In this document: positions 25,931-37,141 of the stretch, one piece after another | Layout of the letters: every line of letters starts with the position of its first letter | How positions within the stretch are numbered: position 1 is the first letter of the stretch | Assembly: GCA_013368445.1 (NCBI GenBank) | Contig: JAACJO010000006.1 | Location: 1,984,001 to 2,048,000, forward strand | DNA from: Leucocoprinus leucothites | Lineage: Eukaryota > Basidiomycota > Agaricomycetes > Agaricales > Agaricaceae | Reading direction: 5' to 3' | Length of the DNA stretch: 64,000 nt | Program-made: the position numbers and the translations under genes | The notes under the pieces: model-generated | Databases searched by the model: none | What the model was told of the DNA's origin: nothing | Seen by the model: only the letters and a program-made list of their open reading frames with translations

Positions 25931-26420
25931 AAAATAACTAAAAACGAGCGTGTATACACCCACCCACACCAAAACCACCAAAAATAGATAAAAACTCAAT
26001 AATCTACAATTAACTTAAAACCTCCTCCCCACAACCGAAAAGGAGGCCGCAAATAAACTAAAATCCAAACCAGCGAGCACGAAAGAAAAGGAGAGTGGTA
26101 GATCACAAGATCGATTTTAAAAAAGGAGAAAACATGCAAACAAGGAGCGTGGAGTGAGTCATGATAACGACATAAATATGTCCGTACTGAGAAGATTATC
26201 CCTATGCATGTAAGTAGTCGGTCCATATGAAAGAGTATCAAAGGGTCATCATCGTACGTAGCGTATAAGGCCTACAACAGCCTTATCTGATCACCAAAAC
26301 GGAGGGGATGTTCGGACCCTTCTCTGAGCATTTGCGTTCAAACGCCGTTGGAAGGAAAAGCGGAGAGAGCATAAATCGACAAGTGCATAGCACCAGCACA
26401 ATAATCCCACCATCACACCC
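25931..26420. other. Intergenic, 3' flank of MSS4
   Basis: A-rich sequence downstream of the MSS4 stop. No gene seen. Confidence 0.5.
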
Positions 26421-29014
26421 TCACTTAAACCTCCCACCTCCCTCCCCACCTCTCATAATCGCCTTCATAAACGCCACAAACCTATCCCCATACTCCCTCG
26501 GCTCAACCTGACTAATCTTCTTCCTCCTATCCCTATACCCCGCCCCTCCCGCACCCTTCCCACCACTCACCAACACACAACACTTCCAATAATGTTCCGC
26601 CCGTTTCACAAACCCATACGGCGTCAATATATCAATCACCCCGAGATAATAAATCGTCCCCCTATCGTTGCTCTCTTTCGTAGCAAGCGGCAGGTTTTCT
26701 TCATCGGTAGCTTGAAGACCACCTTCGTCTTGGTAGAATATGAAATGCCGACGGTCAGAAGGCGTGTCTTGGTCTAGGAACAACCCGGGTTCTTCTTCAG
26801 CTGGTAAAACGATATGATGATCGTGGTCGTGTGATGTTACTGCAAAGTGTGTTGTGTGAGGCGGTGGGGTGGGAGAGGTAGTGGTGGTGGGTGTATTGGA
26901 CCCGGCGTTGAATAGATTTGGAGAGGGCGAAGGGGAAGTAGTGAGCGTCGGCGCGTTTGTGATTGACGTTGGTGCATGTAAGATTCCTCCTGGAACTGGT
27001 ACGGCTAGAAATTAAGAAATGCGATGAGATTCGAGATAACCAGAGAAAAGGGAACTGAATAAATAGTCGATTCTTGTAGAATCAACCGCATCGAGCAGAA
27101 ATAGGAATAAATGAGATCGGAAAAACTCACAGTTTGCAGCACCGCTCGACGCCGTCGACGTATTCCCCGCCGCTGCCGCAGCAGCAGCAGCAGACGACAA
27201 CGCTTTCGGATCCGAAGCCCTCATAGCTCTCCTCATTGCAATCGCCTCGGGCGTCTTTGTCCCTCTCGCACTCTGCTTCACCCTCTGCACACCCTGCGGC
27301 AGTTCCGGCTACAAACACACACATCAATCACAACATAACCCACACTTCAACATTCTACTCACCTCAAAAACCCTCAACGTATTCCTCCTCACATTCTCCC
27401 TATTCCCCCTCTTCATACTATGCACACCTACCAACAAACTATAATCCATCACATCCACACTCTTCAAATACTCCGTATCCCTCCTTAACTGCTCCGCCAA
27501 CAACGCCCTCTTCTCCGGTCCCAACTCCAACGTCTTCCCCTATTTATCCAATTCAAATCTTTAAGCACCGCCCGCGGATTCTTCTCCGCTTTCGCTTCAG
27601 GATATTCACGGCCCACAGTCGAGCCTTTCAGATCGTACGTCTCGTGAATATCCTTGTGCGGCGGGAAAAGGTTATTCATAATCACGAAATGAATCTTTTT
27701 ACCCCTCGGCAACTTGACCCTATGCAGTCCATAAAACCTCGATAGTAGTGTATGAGGGTTGTTCTTCACGTGGTCGTAATACTGTTTCAACGTGGATAGG
27801 AGGAATTTATGTTCCGAGTGACGGATGGTTTTGATGATGAAACGGTAGTCCCGGGAAAAGTAGAAAAAGGAACCTGATTTGCCTGGGGAGCCGAGTTCAG
27901 AGAGGATGTACTTGGCTGTGAGGGAAAGGAGGTAGTCTGCGGGGTCGAGACGAAAGATGTCCTCGCGAAGGGTACGGAAGACCCAGGGCGCATAGTCCTT
28001 GAATTTGAAGTCGTATTTCGCAGAGGGCGTTAGTTCGTTTCCGACACTAATCAAAGAGCACGTTAGCTGAGGATAGGAGAAACTGAAGGAGCACACGCAC
28101 ATATCAAAGGAATACTTGTGCCTGGCGATAAAATCCTCCTCCGTCAACGGCCTCTTGATCTTGGCCTGGCATCTACTCACACCAATTCTAATGCCCGTCA
28201 ACATGTTATACATCAACACATAATTCACATGATCCTCTCCAATCAGATTCCCCACAAGCGGTTTGGTATCATCCATCTCATCCTTTGTCCCTCTAGTGCC
28301 ACGAGTATCAGTCCTCGTGAGCGCAGCCTCTGCCTCCGCTTGGGCTTGGGCTTTAGCACGTTTGGATTGACGCTCACGACGGATTTGTTCAGTCTGGGCA
28401 TCAATGTCGGATTGGAGGGCTTGGGCGGCGTCGCCGAGGATGGCAGTGTCGTCTTGGGGATAGTAAGGGGTGTGTGCGTGGTGTGGAGATGGAGGGGGAG
28501 CAAAACGTTGATAAAGACGTTGGGATTGAAGATGATGTTTTGTTGGAGAACCAGTTGTGTGTCGACGCGAGGGATGGGGTGGAGTAGCAGGGGCTCCCGT
28601 TCCCCCTATCATAGTTCCTGTTGTCGTCGTAGGAGTATTTTTTTCCATGGCCATCGAAGCCGAGTCCTGTCTAGATGCAGGTTCTGGGGGTGGTTGAGGT
28701 GGAGGCAGTGGTTGAGGCTGAGGAGACTGAGCAGGCATGCGGAGCGTGGAAATCGGGACCCGCGTGTCCGTCGACGCCCTGTGCAACGCCTTTGCTCCTC
28801 TTCCAATAGCCTCTGGCTCATCGTAGATTATCGGCGGTTCACTTTGCGAGGGCATCGTCAGCCGAGGTGCATGCAGCACTCGTCTGTGGTTGACGTTCTC
28901 CTCTTCTTCTTCGTCAATTCTGTCTACGCTGGCGGGCGGTGAGGGCGGCGGTGGGCCAACATGTGAGAAAGGCTGGTGGTCGATGTGCAGCACTTGCACT
29001 TCTGTACCAGTCAT
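26421..29014 (-). CDS. MSS4: Phosphatidylinositol-4-phosphate 5-kinase
   Basis: Makes PI(4,5)P2 at the plasma membrane, controlling actin, endocytosis and PLC signalling. From ATG 29014 the first ~260 residues are low complexity (Pro-, Gln- and Ala-rich). The lipid kinase domain begins near [22 protein letters not shown]. Visible motifs are [19 protein letters not shown], the nucleotide-binding loop [11 protein letters not shown], the catalytic-lysine strand [11 protein letters not shown], the conserved [19 protein letters not shown](T)VGR block, [12 protein letters not shown] (DYSLL motif), and the activation segment [20 protein letters not shown], which sets PI4P specificity in type I enzymes. 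A ~170-residue Ala/Ser/Pro-rich insert separates the DYSLL motif from [10 protein letters not shown]. Stop at 26421-26423. Four or five introns. An upstream in-frame TTG at 29032 is not a plausible start. Intact. Confidence 0.93.
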
Positions 29015-29949
29015 GGGTGCGTATTTCCACAAGCCTCAAGCCCTCTCCCAAAACATCGGCTTCCCGCATGTGGCTGTGCTCCCCACGTGCTTGGCGACGA
29101 GTAAGCGCTTAAGCTCGTGCTATTTATGGCGTAGCTACCTCAACACTTCACAGTCGCATGCTCATATCAGAGGAACCAACCATCACCCTTCACAACCAGG
29201 TAGCAGAATTAGAAACCTAGTCAATAGAGAGCGAACGCGCGAAAATGATATACGTAGCTTTGATGATAAACTCAAAAATGGCGCAGGATGTTCAATCCGT
29301 TCTCAGTCAGAGAATTGGAAGGCAGTCATCGGTCGATAAAGCTATCAACGATAGATCGCTCAAGTTACGGTCGTTTGGAAGCAAGGAGTGGCTGAGGGAG
29401 GATTTGCAAGAGGCTGGATAATATATGAATGATCAATTCCTCGGCCTTCCGAAGAGCCGCTTTCCGCCCGTGGCCGTTATACTCTCATATACCCGGCGAT
29501 GTACTAGAAACAGCTGCCTGTGCTGTTGGACGAGACCCGGAGGGATCATGAGGAGTAGTATCATCTCAAGTGGTTGCCACTAACTATCGATCAGAGAACT
29601 TTAATTCTTGGCTGTTCAAAGCTGATACCTTGGGCGTCGAAAGCGTTTACGAGCGTCATTTGTCAACAGCCTTTTACCACTAATTTCATTGAAACGACCC
29701 GCCCAGGCTCATAGCAGAATATAAATCGCTTCTCCTAGCTTCAATCCTCAAGCTTACGGAATACGGGAATTAGAGCAGGATATAGAGTATCATGACAATT
29801 CTAACCTAAATGCCATTGCTACATGTCAAGTCAATACACAAATCAAAGAAACCGTGTTGAATTGCCCGGATGCACTACAATACGGAACAGGTAATAACAA
29901 ACTATTCATTAGCGGATTACCATTTTACGAGAGGTGCCAAAAAGAAACC
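29015..29949. other. Intergenic, promoter side of MSS4
   Basis: No supported gene. Short frames only. Confidence 0.5.
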
Positions 29950-31110
29950 ATTTTCGGGAATCAAAGACACAAGACGAAACGAGCCAAAACCATTATATAT
30001 AGTACAAGGCTCATAGCAGTTCCCGAAATCACTTAGGGTATACTCGACAAACTCGAAGAAGGGAGATGTTCCGGCCATGCTGTTTGGCTGAAAGTAGCAC
30101 CAAGCCTACTAAGAACTCTGAACGGTCGTCATTTGCGCCCGTCGGAGTCTTGTTCAAGAGAATACCACTCTACTGGAAACTGCTGAGCTTGTATTATCTG
30201 TATCAAATGGGCGCAATAGCTAGGGTCCCTAACTCGTCGCCCCGGCCCAGGCCGCTATGATAGCCACCATTTTTTTTCGCAAAAGTCAATCGGTATGTGA
30301 CGTCAACACCTCTTGAATCACGGTAAGCTTCATTTTTGGGAGTCAAAGACCCAAATCGAAACGAATCAAAACCCGTTATTTATAGTTCAAGGTTCATAGC
30401 CAGTTCCCGAGATGACTTGAGGTTAAACTCGACAGACTCGAAGAACGGGGATGTTGCGGCCATGCTGTTTGATCGATAAAGTAACACCAAGCCTGCTAAT
30501 AACTCTGAACGGTCATCATTTGCGCCCGTCGGAGTCTTGTTCAAGAGAATACCACTCTACCGGAAACTGCTGAGCTTCAAGATACTACGACGGGTACTAT
30601 CTGTATCAAATTGGCGCAATAGCTAGGGTCCCTAACTCGTCGCCCCGGCCACAGCCGCTATAGCTGACATTTTTTTTTCGCAAAAGTCAACCAGTTTGTA
30701 ACGTCAACGCCTCTTGAATCACAGTAAGCTTCATTTTCGGGAGTCAAAGACCCAAATCGAAACGAATCAAAACCGTTATTTATAGTTCAAGGCTCATAGC
30801 AGTTCCCGAGATCACTTGAGATTACACTCGACAGACTCGAAGAATGGGGATGTTGCGGCCATGCTGTTTGATCAACAAAGTAGCATCAAGCCTACTAAGT
30901 ACTCTGAACGTCATCATATCCGTCCGTCGGAGTCTTGTTCAAGAAAATATTACTCCAGGAAGTCGCTGAGCTTGACATGACGGCTACTATCTGTATCAAA
31001 TGGGCGCAACTACCAGGGACACCACTAACTCGTCGTCTCGACGGCTGCTATAGCTGACTCTTTTTTCGCAAAGGCTGAGCGGTTTGTGACGTCAACGCCT
31101 CTTGAATCAC
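29950..31110. repeat. Three tandem copies of a ~370-400 bp unit
   Basis: Units run about 29950-30321, 30322-30722 and 30723-31110. Each contains, in order, GGGAGTCAAAGACCCAAATCG (or a close variant), CTCATAGCAGTTCCCGA, ATGCTGTTTG, CGTCGGAGTCTTGTTCAAGA, CTATCTGTATCAAA, a run of 6-8 T followed by CGCAAA, and ends with GTCAAC.CCTCTTGAATCAC. Units 1 and 3 carry a perfect TGACGTCA (30298-30305, 31087-31094); unit 2 has TAACGTCA. No open frame persists through the units. No terminal inverted repeats seen. Confidence 0.85.
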
Positions 31111-32062
31111 AGTACGCTTGAACTGTCCTCCGTAATAAATTCAGGGATTCACCAAGTTTCTCTTCCTTTTCCTATGAACTATTGATAGCTCACTCGATCA
31201 CACGACAAATATTATTCAAACATTCCTGAAGCACAGGCTTCGGGTATTTCGACAGGTCCAACTTGAGCCGGAGAATTCTTGGCCAGCCTTGGACCCGGCG
31301 AAGCCGGCCCTTGACGGATTTAACCCATGCACGTTCCCGTAACCATCGGCAGTCCTGAGGGTGGAGGCAGGACTTCCTGGTCACAGTTAAGTATGTGATA
31401 TTTCTTCAAAATTCCTGCGATATTCAGCCTCTCGTCTCCAGTGGGCGCTAGTGGACACTTGGGACGCGAGAGTATCTGATAGCCATCATCCTGACAAATC
31501 GGACCTGCACTTTCTAGACTTACTAGGCGACTTCATTCTGCCAAAAATTAAGGTTCCTGAATCCTGATCATCTAGATCTCCGCACTTACCCCATTTTCCG
31601 ATTACAGAACTCAGCGCTGTCTCCGCAGACGCACGGATTAGACGGAGGAGTCACAATACCGTATATTCGGGCCCACATTGTTATTGGAGTCGTCAGTTAC
31701 AATAACCCCGAGCAGTATTTCAATACACAAGCTTGACTCCTCGGTCTTGTTGATCATCATATCTACTTCATAAAATGCATGTTTGAGCGGCGTCAATAAC
31801 GGAAATACCATCAGTAATGTCGCGGAGACTTTCCCGTTCCTACTATGCTTTACGTATTGCCTGCATGCAGAAGCCGTTCACCAATCGTGGTATAGTCCTG
31901 ATGTTCCATGCTTTAAATAAAATGCAGTGCCATCTGGCAACAGGCTATTTAATACAGGGTACCAACGAGTGATTAAACTTTGGGCCCCAGTGTGAGGTGA
32001 GAGTGGTCACCTCCCCGACTTCACCGCCCTTCACTTGCCAAAGCCGAAACACAATAACTTCT
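31111..32062. other. Intergenic, includes promoter of the 32063 gene
   Basis: Short frames only (for example 64 codons on the minus strand at 31190-31384). Nothing recognised. Confidence 0.5.
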
Positions 32063-33250
32063 ATGGGAGAAGTCGTTCGGGACAATGCACAGCTATTCGT
32101 CGAGTCTATTGATCTCGTCGGTTCTACGACACTCAGCGGTCTCTTCTACGGAATAGGGTTCTCTCTTTACTGTCTCTGCGCCCATTTCCTCTATCGATCC
32201 CATTCTCGAAAACCCTACCAACGGAGACACATCACATTCTCCCTCGTCCATGCTACGGTCCTTATCATCCTTGCAACCATCTACTTGGTGCTGACTACGC
32301 AAACTATCCATATAAGCTTTATCTACCATAACGACTTTCCTGGTGGCCCAGTTGCATATCAGGAGACAGTTCTGCATTCCCAGCCCATCTATTACATTTC
32401 CACTATTGCGAGCTTCTCATTGGGAATACTGACTCTGGCGATCCAGGTGCGTGAACCTTTAATCTACCCAACCTGAAGTTAGCAAATTTACCGTACTTCT
32501 TGTTGAAGATCTGGCGATTGCGGGTTATTTGGAGTGGTACACGCTATGCAGTCGTCATTGTATCATTCGCCATCCTACTGTTTATCGGCTTTATCAGTAC
32601 GTCTCGATTCACCGATTTTACATGCCGTCCTCCTATTCTAAAAAGCCACCCAGCTTTTACTGCGATATCAATCACCGTCTGGTCGCTCCCAGCAAATCCG
32701 ATATCAGACAACGCTGCTATTTCAATCAGCATTTCAGCTTATGCCTTCGGTTCCGCAACTACTATTTTTGTCACTCTTCTCGTGAGCGTGCGTTTGATCT
32801 TAATCAGGCGGCGCCACCTGAAACTATTGGGTGAGTGAAACAGATACTTGATATTAAGGAGGTGCCAGTGACATTGTTTGGCGTGCGGGCATTAAGGCCC
32901 TTCGGAATCTACACAACAATACATGAACATCGTTGCCATTTTGGTCGAATCCTACGCTCTGGAATCAGCTTGGTCACTTACTACCACCCTGCTCGTTGCC
33001 ATAGATAGTAATCCGGTGAATGTGCTGTTCTTCCAATGCGAAAACTTTGTCCGGGTGAGTAACATTCATTGATTCGACCCAATAACTAAACATGCCTGAT
33101 GCACTTGGCAAGGTCATTGCGTATTTCCTTGTTCTCTACCGAGTTTCTCGTGGAAGTGCATGGTCACAGCAAACCGAACAACACCTGACTAGCTTATGCT
33201 GGAATCGAGACGGAGGAGAGACCAGTGAGACTATGACTGAACGTGTGTAA
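32063..33250 (+). CDS. Seven-helix-type fungal membrane protein, function unknown
   Basis: Predicted plasma-membrane protein of about 330 residues in four exons. ATG 32063 begins MGEVVRDNAQLF, followed by helices FYGIGFSLYCLCAHFLY, ITFSLVHATVLIILATIYLV and PIYYISTIASFSLGILTLAIQ. The second exon gives YAVVIVSFAILLFIGF and SAYAFGSATTIFVTLLVSV with a basic loop RRRHLKL. The third starts with QQYMNIVAILVESYALESAW. The fourth gives VIAYFLVLYRVSRGSAWSQQT and a short cytosolic tail ending MTERV (stop 33248-33250). This family is common in mushrooms and receptor-like in topology; no ligand or partner is known to me. I preferred the ATG at 32063 over the one at 31997 because hydrophobic segments follow it at normal spacing. 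It is intact, unlike the relic at 21743-22006. Confidence 0.75.
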
Positions 33251-33442
33251 TCTAAAAATGAACATTCGATTAGTGTACAGAAGACATATTGTAGTATCAT
33301 ATCATTCGAGTATAACACCGGACAAATAATATGTTTACGATAAATAGGTGAGATCACTATCATCAGATCGGAAGTGTCCCCCTTGCGAGCCCGAAGCTCC
33401 GCAAAAAGACGATTGCCGAAGACTTATGTATGCCAAGGTACA

Positions 33443-36379
33443 TCAATCCTCCAGCTTGCTGCCACTACCGCTCGCAGGGAATTCTAGAGACAACCGAGCC
33501 ACTTGAGGTACCTTGTTTTTGCCCTTTTCGAGTGTCATTTTAGAGCTCGATGCCTTAGGTTGGGCTTCCTCAGACGACTCCACCTCCGCCGCATCCATAT
33601 TGATCTCTCGAGCAATCTGGCCTGAACGCTTCGGATCCTTGAGAAAGTCGGGGAACGAGTGATGGAAGAAGTGAATACGTTCTTCATCTGTTCCAGAAGA
33701 AGAAAAGTCAACTAGGGAGTGTAGGTTGTCCAAGGCATTGTAAAAGGTGAATTGGTCGATATCGAGGAATGTCATGGCGTCACGACTAAGGAGGCCTCGG
33801 ATAGAGGCATGAACGCAAAGGCTCAAAATGCGAAGCGTGGTCGGTAAAATCTCGGGAGGTACAGACAGCAAGATTTGTTCATAGAGATTATCGAGTGAAT
33901 GGAACGGATGAAGGGTGTGTGGGACAAGCGAGCTCTGGACAAACCCAAGACAGAGGTCGAGTAACGCTCGGGGATCTCGTTGGTCTTCATCTCCAACGTA
34001 TTGAAGGATACAAGAAGCAAACTTTAGGAAGCCCGACGAAGCGTCCTTCAAGAAATGCCAATGTATATCTGTTGGCCATGTCTCCGTGGGCCCGAAGCGG
34101 AAGTAATATCGCTTTCGAATTTCATGGAACCCGTCACGAAAGACTAGTTCGACATCATCCTTGGCTTCGGCGTCCTCTATCAACAATTGTTCATGTCGAC
34201 AGAGAGACCGCACAGTCATTCTCCATATGATCTTCTTCACGTATGACTCGGGACGACTGCAGATCACCCAAAATAGACCCGAGGCTGCGAATTTATGCTT
34301 AGAAAACTCGGAGATAAGCCTGGTAAGCTCGGTCTGTGCGGCTCTGCTTCCACAAGCCTCGAGTCCATCCAATATTATGACTAAAGGATTCTGGGGGCTA
34401 TAAAGCCGCTGTTCCTTCTGTAGCTCCTCGAAGGGGTCGGCGATTAACTCCTGGAATTGAACACGTATTTCCTTTTCCGAAATAGCTGGATCTGCCAATA
34501 ATCCCGGAGTAATCAACGCATTGTAATCGGGGAATTTTGTAGCGAGTTGGCAAGCCAGGGTAGGAACAACTCTTTGTGCGTTCTCATTACCCTTTATCGA
34601 ATGAGAGAAGAAAAGAGAAGCGCCGAGTCGTGCAGTCTGATGGCAATGTTCCGCAAGACTCTGGGCAATTGCGGTTTTACCCACTCCGGCCGGTCCGGTG
34701 ATCCAAAGTATATGCTCATGACAGTCAGCATCGGTGAGCCAAATAGACGTTTTTTGTCGAAGTAGGGTGCGAGTGCCTTTATTACACCGTGGGGGAGGAT
34801 AACGCGAGGGAGAATCGAAATCCGCCTGCACCATTGCGATGGGTAGCAGTATCGCTAGGCCTAGCGTAGAGTCAGAACGCCAAGCAACCTTAATGAATCA
34901 AGTCTAAACCAGCTCACCTAGATTGGAATTCTCATCCGTTGTGCGTCCAGCTGAGACCTCTCGCATATGGGAAAGGGACTTGGTTCTTGACGGATCCACG
35001 CGATATCGTAAAAAGTCGAAAAAGGAGGGGTGATAGAACTCCAGAGTGCTAGCTAGAGATATGGTAGGGGAGACTCTGATAACGGATTGCAACCCATCCA
35101 ATGCACGATAGAGAAGGGGTACGTCCATGTTGAGGGACTCAGCGACACTCTGCGCATGAAAAGCGCCGTTGCCCGATTCAGCCGCGAGTATCTGAAGGAC
35201 GGAAGTTGTCATCGAAAGGGTGTTCGGATCGATGTCAGATAAGATCTGTTGGTAGACGAGGTATAGTGGAGAAAGGGGATTGTTCTCTCTCTGACTACTA
35301 GGGTCTTCGAGAAACTCCAAACAGCGAATTAATTGTCCTTTCGGGTCCCGACGGGTTTGATCTGCGATGAATCTAAGCATGCAAGATCCAAACATAAAAA
35401 ATCCTGATGCTGCCTTCGCCAGCTTGGTCCTCTGTGCTTCGGTAGGCCATTCCTCATTACCACTTCCACTCCCCTCAAATGAATCTGGATACTGCTTGCA
35501 GATATCGCGGAAGCCGGCGCGTATGATATGCTCCTTCACATCTTCCACTGCCTCCTCGCCATCAAGAGAGATCTCAACATGTTGATTGTCCGACCTTGCA
35601 ATTATTTCCAGCCAGCGTGCTACAGGGCGCCCCGAAATGAGCCATTTGAACGGACATTTGTTGTCAGGTTTGCGGACGTAATCATCGATAAGGGCAAGAA
35701 GCTGGACTTGAGAAGACTGGTTCATGCATTGATCTAGTCCGTCGAGGATGATGATTAAAGGCTTTGATTTTTTGAGTGGGATACGAGGTCTGAAGATCTT
35801 TGCCGGATCCACAATAAGCTTTTGAAACTGTAAGGCTAGGTCTCGCTCAAAGAGCTTTGGGTCATTTCTGAGCCTCTCGCTCATAGCTGTCGTAAATGCT
35901 TGGCTTCGCTGGGCGAGCTGAGAGGCGATGGTAGCGATGATTCGGGAGTTGTCATCAAAGCGATTGACGTGGGATAGAAACAGGGTAGCCCCAACCCAAC
36001 CTCTTTGGTTGCAGTCAACGGAGATGGCTTGCATGAGAGCTGTTTTGCCAACACACGCCGGGCCTGAAACATAAAAGGCGCCCTTAATCAGTTGAGTGTC
36101 ATCTTCAAGCCAAATTGCGAGTCTCCCTCTGAGTGATTTTCGTGATTCTGGATGGAAAATTGGAGGGTTACGCGTAGAAGAGTCAAATTCTACTCCTGAT
36201 AGCTTTTTACGATGTAAGGTCACGAAACCTGCGGTTTGAAATGAATTAGTATGCAATGACGTGAGAGATGCACGGGCAGACACTGCACCTAGATCTGGAG
36301 AGGGCTTCTGTGTTTTGGGAGTGCGCCCATCCGCCTGTTTGTTTTTACTCTTGTTAAAAGGAAGTTGGAAGGACTTCAT
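33443..36379 (-). CDS. Tandem double-NACHT (NPHP3_N-like) STAND ATPase
   Basis: Two complete NACHT modules in one predicted protein of 959 residues. Exon 1 (36379-34918) encodes a basic N-terminus, P-loop GPACVGKTAL, Walker B LIIILDGLDQC, and the winged-helix-like region ending FYHPSFFDFLRY. Exon 2 (34860-33443) encodes P-loop GPAGVGKTAIAQ, Walker B LVIILDGLEACG, FHHSFPDFLKD, and a Ser/Lys-rich tail. Only 69 bp separate the stop of the first open frame from the first ATG of the second. A canonical 57-bp intron (34917-34861, GTGAGC...CTAG) removes the stop and joins the frames exactly, via Leu-Gly-Leu-Ala-Ile-Leu-Leu-Pro-Ile-Ala to the second ATG. No WD40, ankyrin or TPR repeats follow. Family role (nucleotide-switch receptor or regulator) is established for NACHT proteins; a function here is inference. 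The alternative is two adjacent genes, which the tiny gap makes unlikely. Confidence 0.8.
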
Positions 36380-37141
36380 GGTCGAGGGGAGAGGAACGAT
36401 GTGCGAGGAGAGGGCGGAGATTCATTCTGCATCACAAGGAACTTGGCCTTGAAGTAGCCGCTGGGTCGCTACAAATGGCTCGTTCGGGTACCACGTCGAC
36501 TTGATGATCGGATGATGCCAGGGAGGAACCTTTGTTTGCCGAGCCAAATGCTCATCAAGTGCATCACGAACCAGGAGACGCGCGTGTTACCATCAAAATT
36601 CAGAGTGTACAAATACAAAATCCGTTCATATTTTCTCGTCGAAAGAACCTTAGAGAGCCAAAGATAACCTCAGGCCTACAAACCCTTAGAATGAATCGCA
36701 TGGAGCACTCACGAGGTTAAGCCGCCTTCTCGCCATCAAGTTTGAACGGTCCCAGCGAGCCAGCTGACAGGCTCAATCACGCATGCAGGGAGACATCATG
36801 GGAATGGGTTGAACAAAACAAGGGAACGCTAAAAATGTACCATATCATGTTCCTGATTACACGTGACCAAGCTAGACTACATTGCTAGCCTCAGGGTTGG
36901 AACAAGCGATCTATAAGATGCAGCGAGACTACAAGTGGATCAGCGCTAGCACCCGTACCATCCTGAGTCACCTGGACACGCAATACTTGTCGAGAGCCAT
37001 TGGCACGGTGATACCATCAGAGCACCCGCGAATACGCGAACGCAGCAGTCAGGAAATTCCTGATGTTCCGATGTACAAGCAAGCGGCCGAGCGGTACGGG
37101 ATCCAGGAGGAGAGACGGGGGGGAGCGAAGCAACAGTCAAT
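36380..37141. other. Intergenic between the two NACHT genes
   Basis: Promoter region of the double-NACHT gene and 3' flank of the NACHT-kinase gene. No gene supported; a 62-codon plus-strand frame at 36532-36720 has no recognisable feature. Confidence 0.5.

Noticed and set aside
18630..26420. Transposon or retroelement
   Set aside because: Repeated blocks exist but no terminal repeats, target-site duplications, transposase, reverse transcriptase or integrase motifs could be read.
28118..28942. 274-codon plus-strand open frame
   Set aside because: Lies antisense to the MSS4 exon and its composition mirrors the Pro/Gln-rich N-terminus of MSS4; a shadow frame.
29950..31110. CRISPR-like array
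   Set aside because: Units are ~390 bp and nearly identical throughout, with no short repeat/unique spacer alternation; the genome is eukaryotic.
33443..34834. Single-NACHT gene starting at the ATG at 34834
   Set aside because: Only 69 bp separate it from the previous open frame, too little for a terminator and promoter, and a canonical intron joins the frames exactly.
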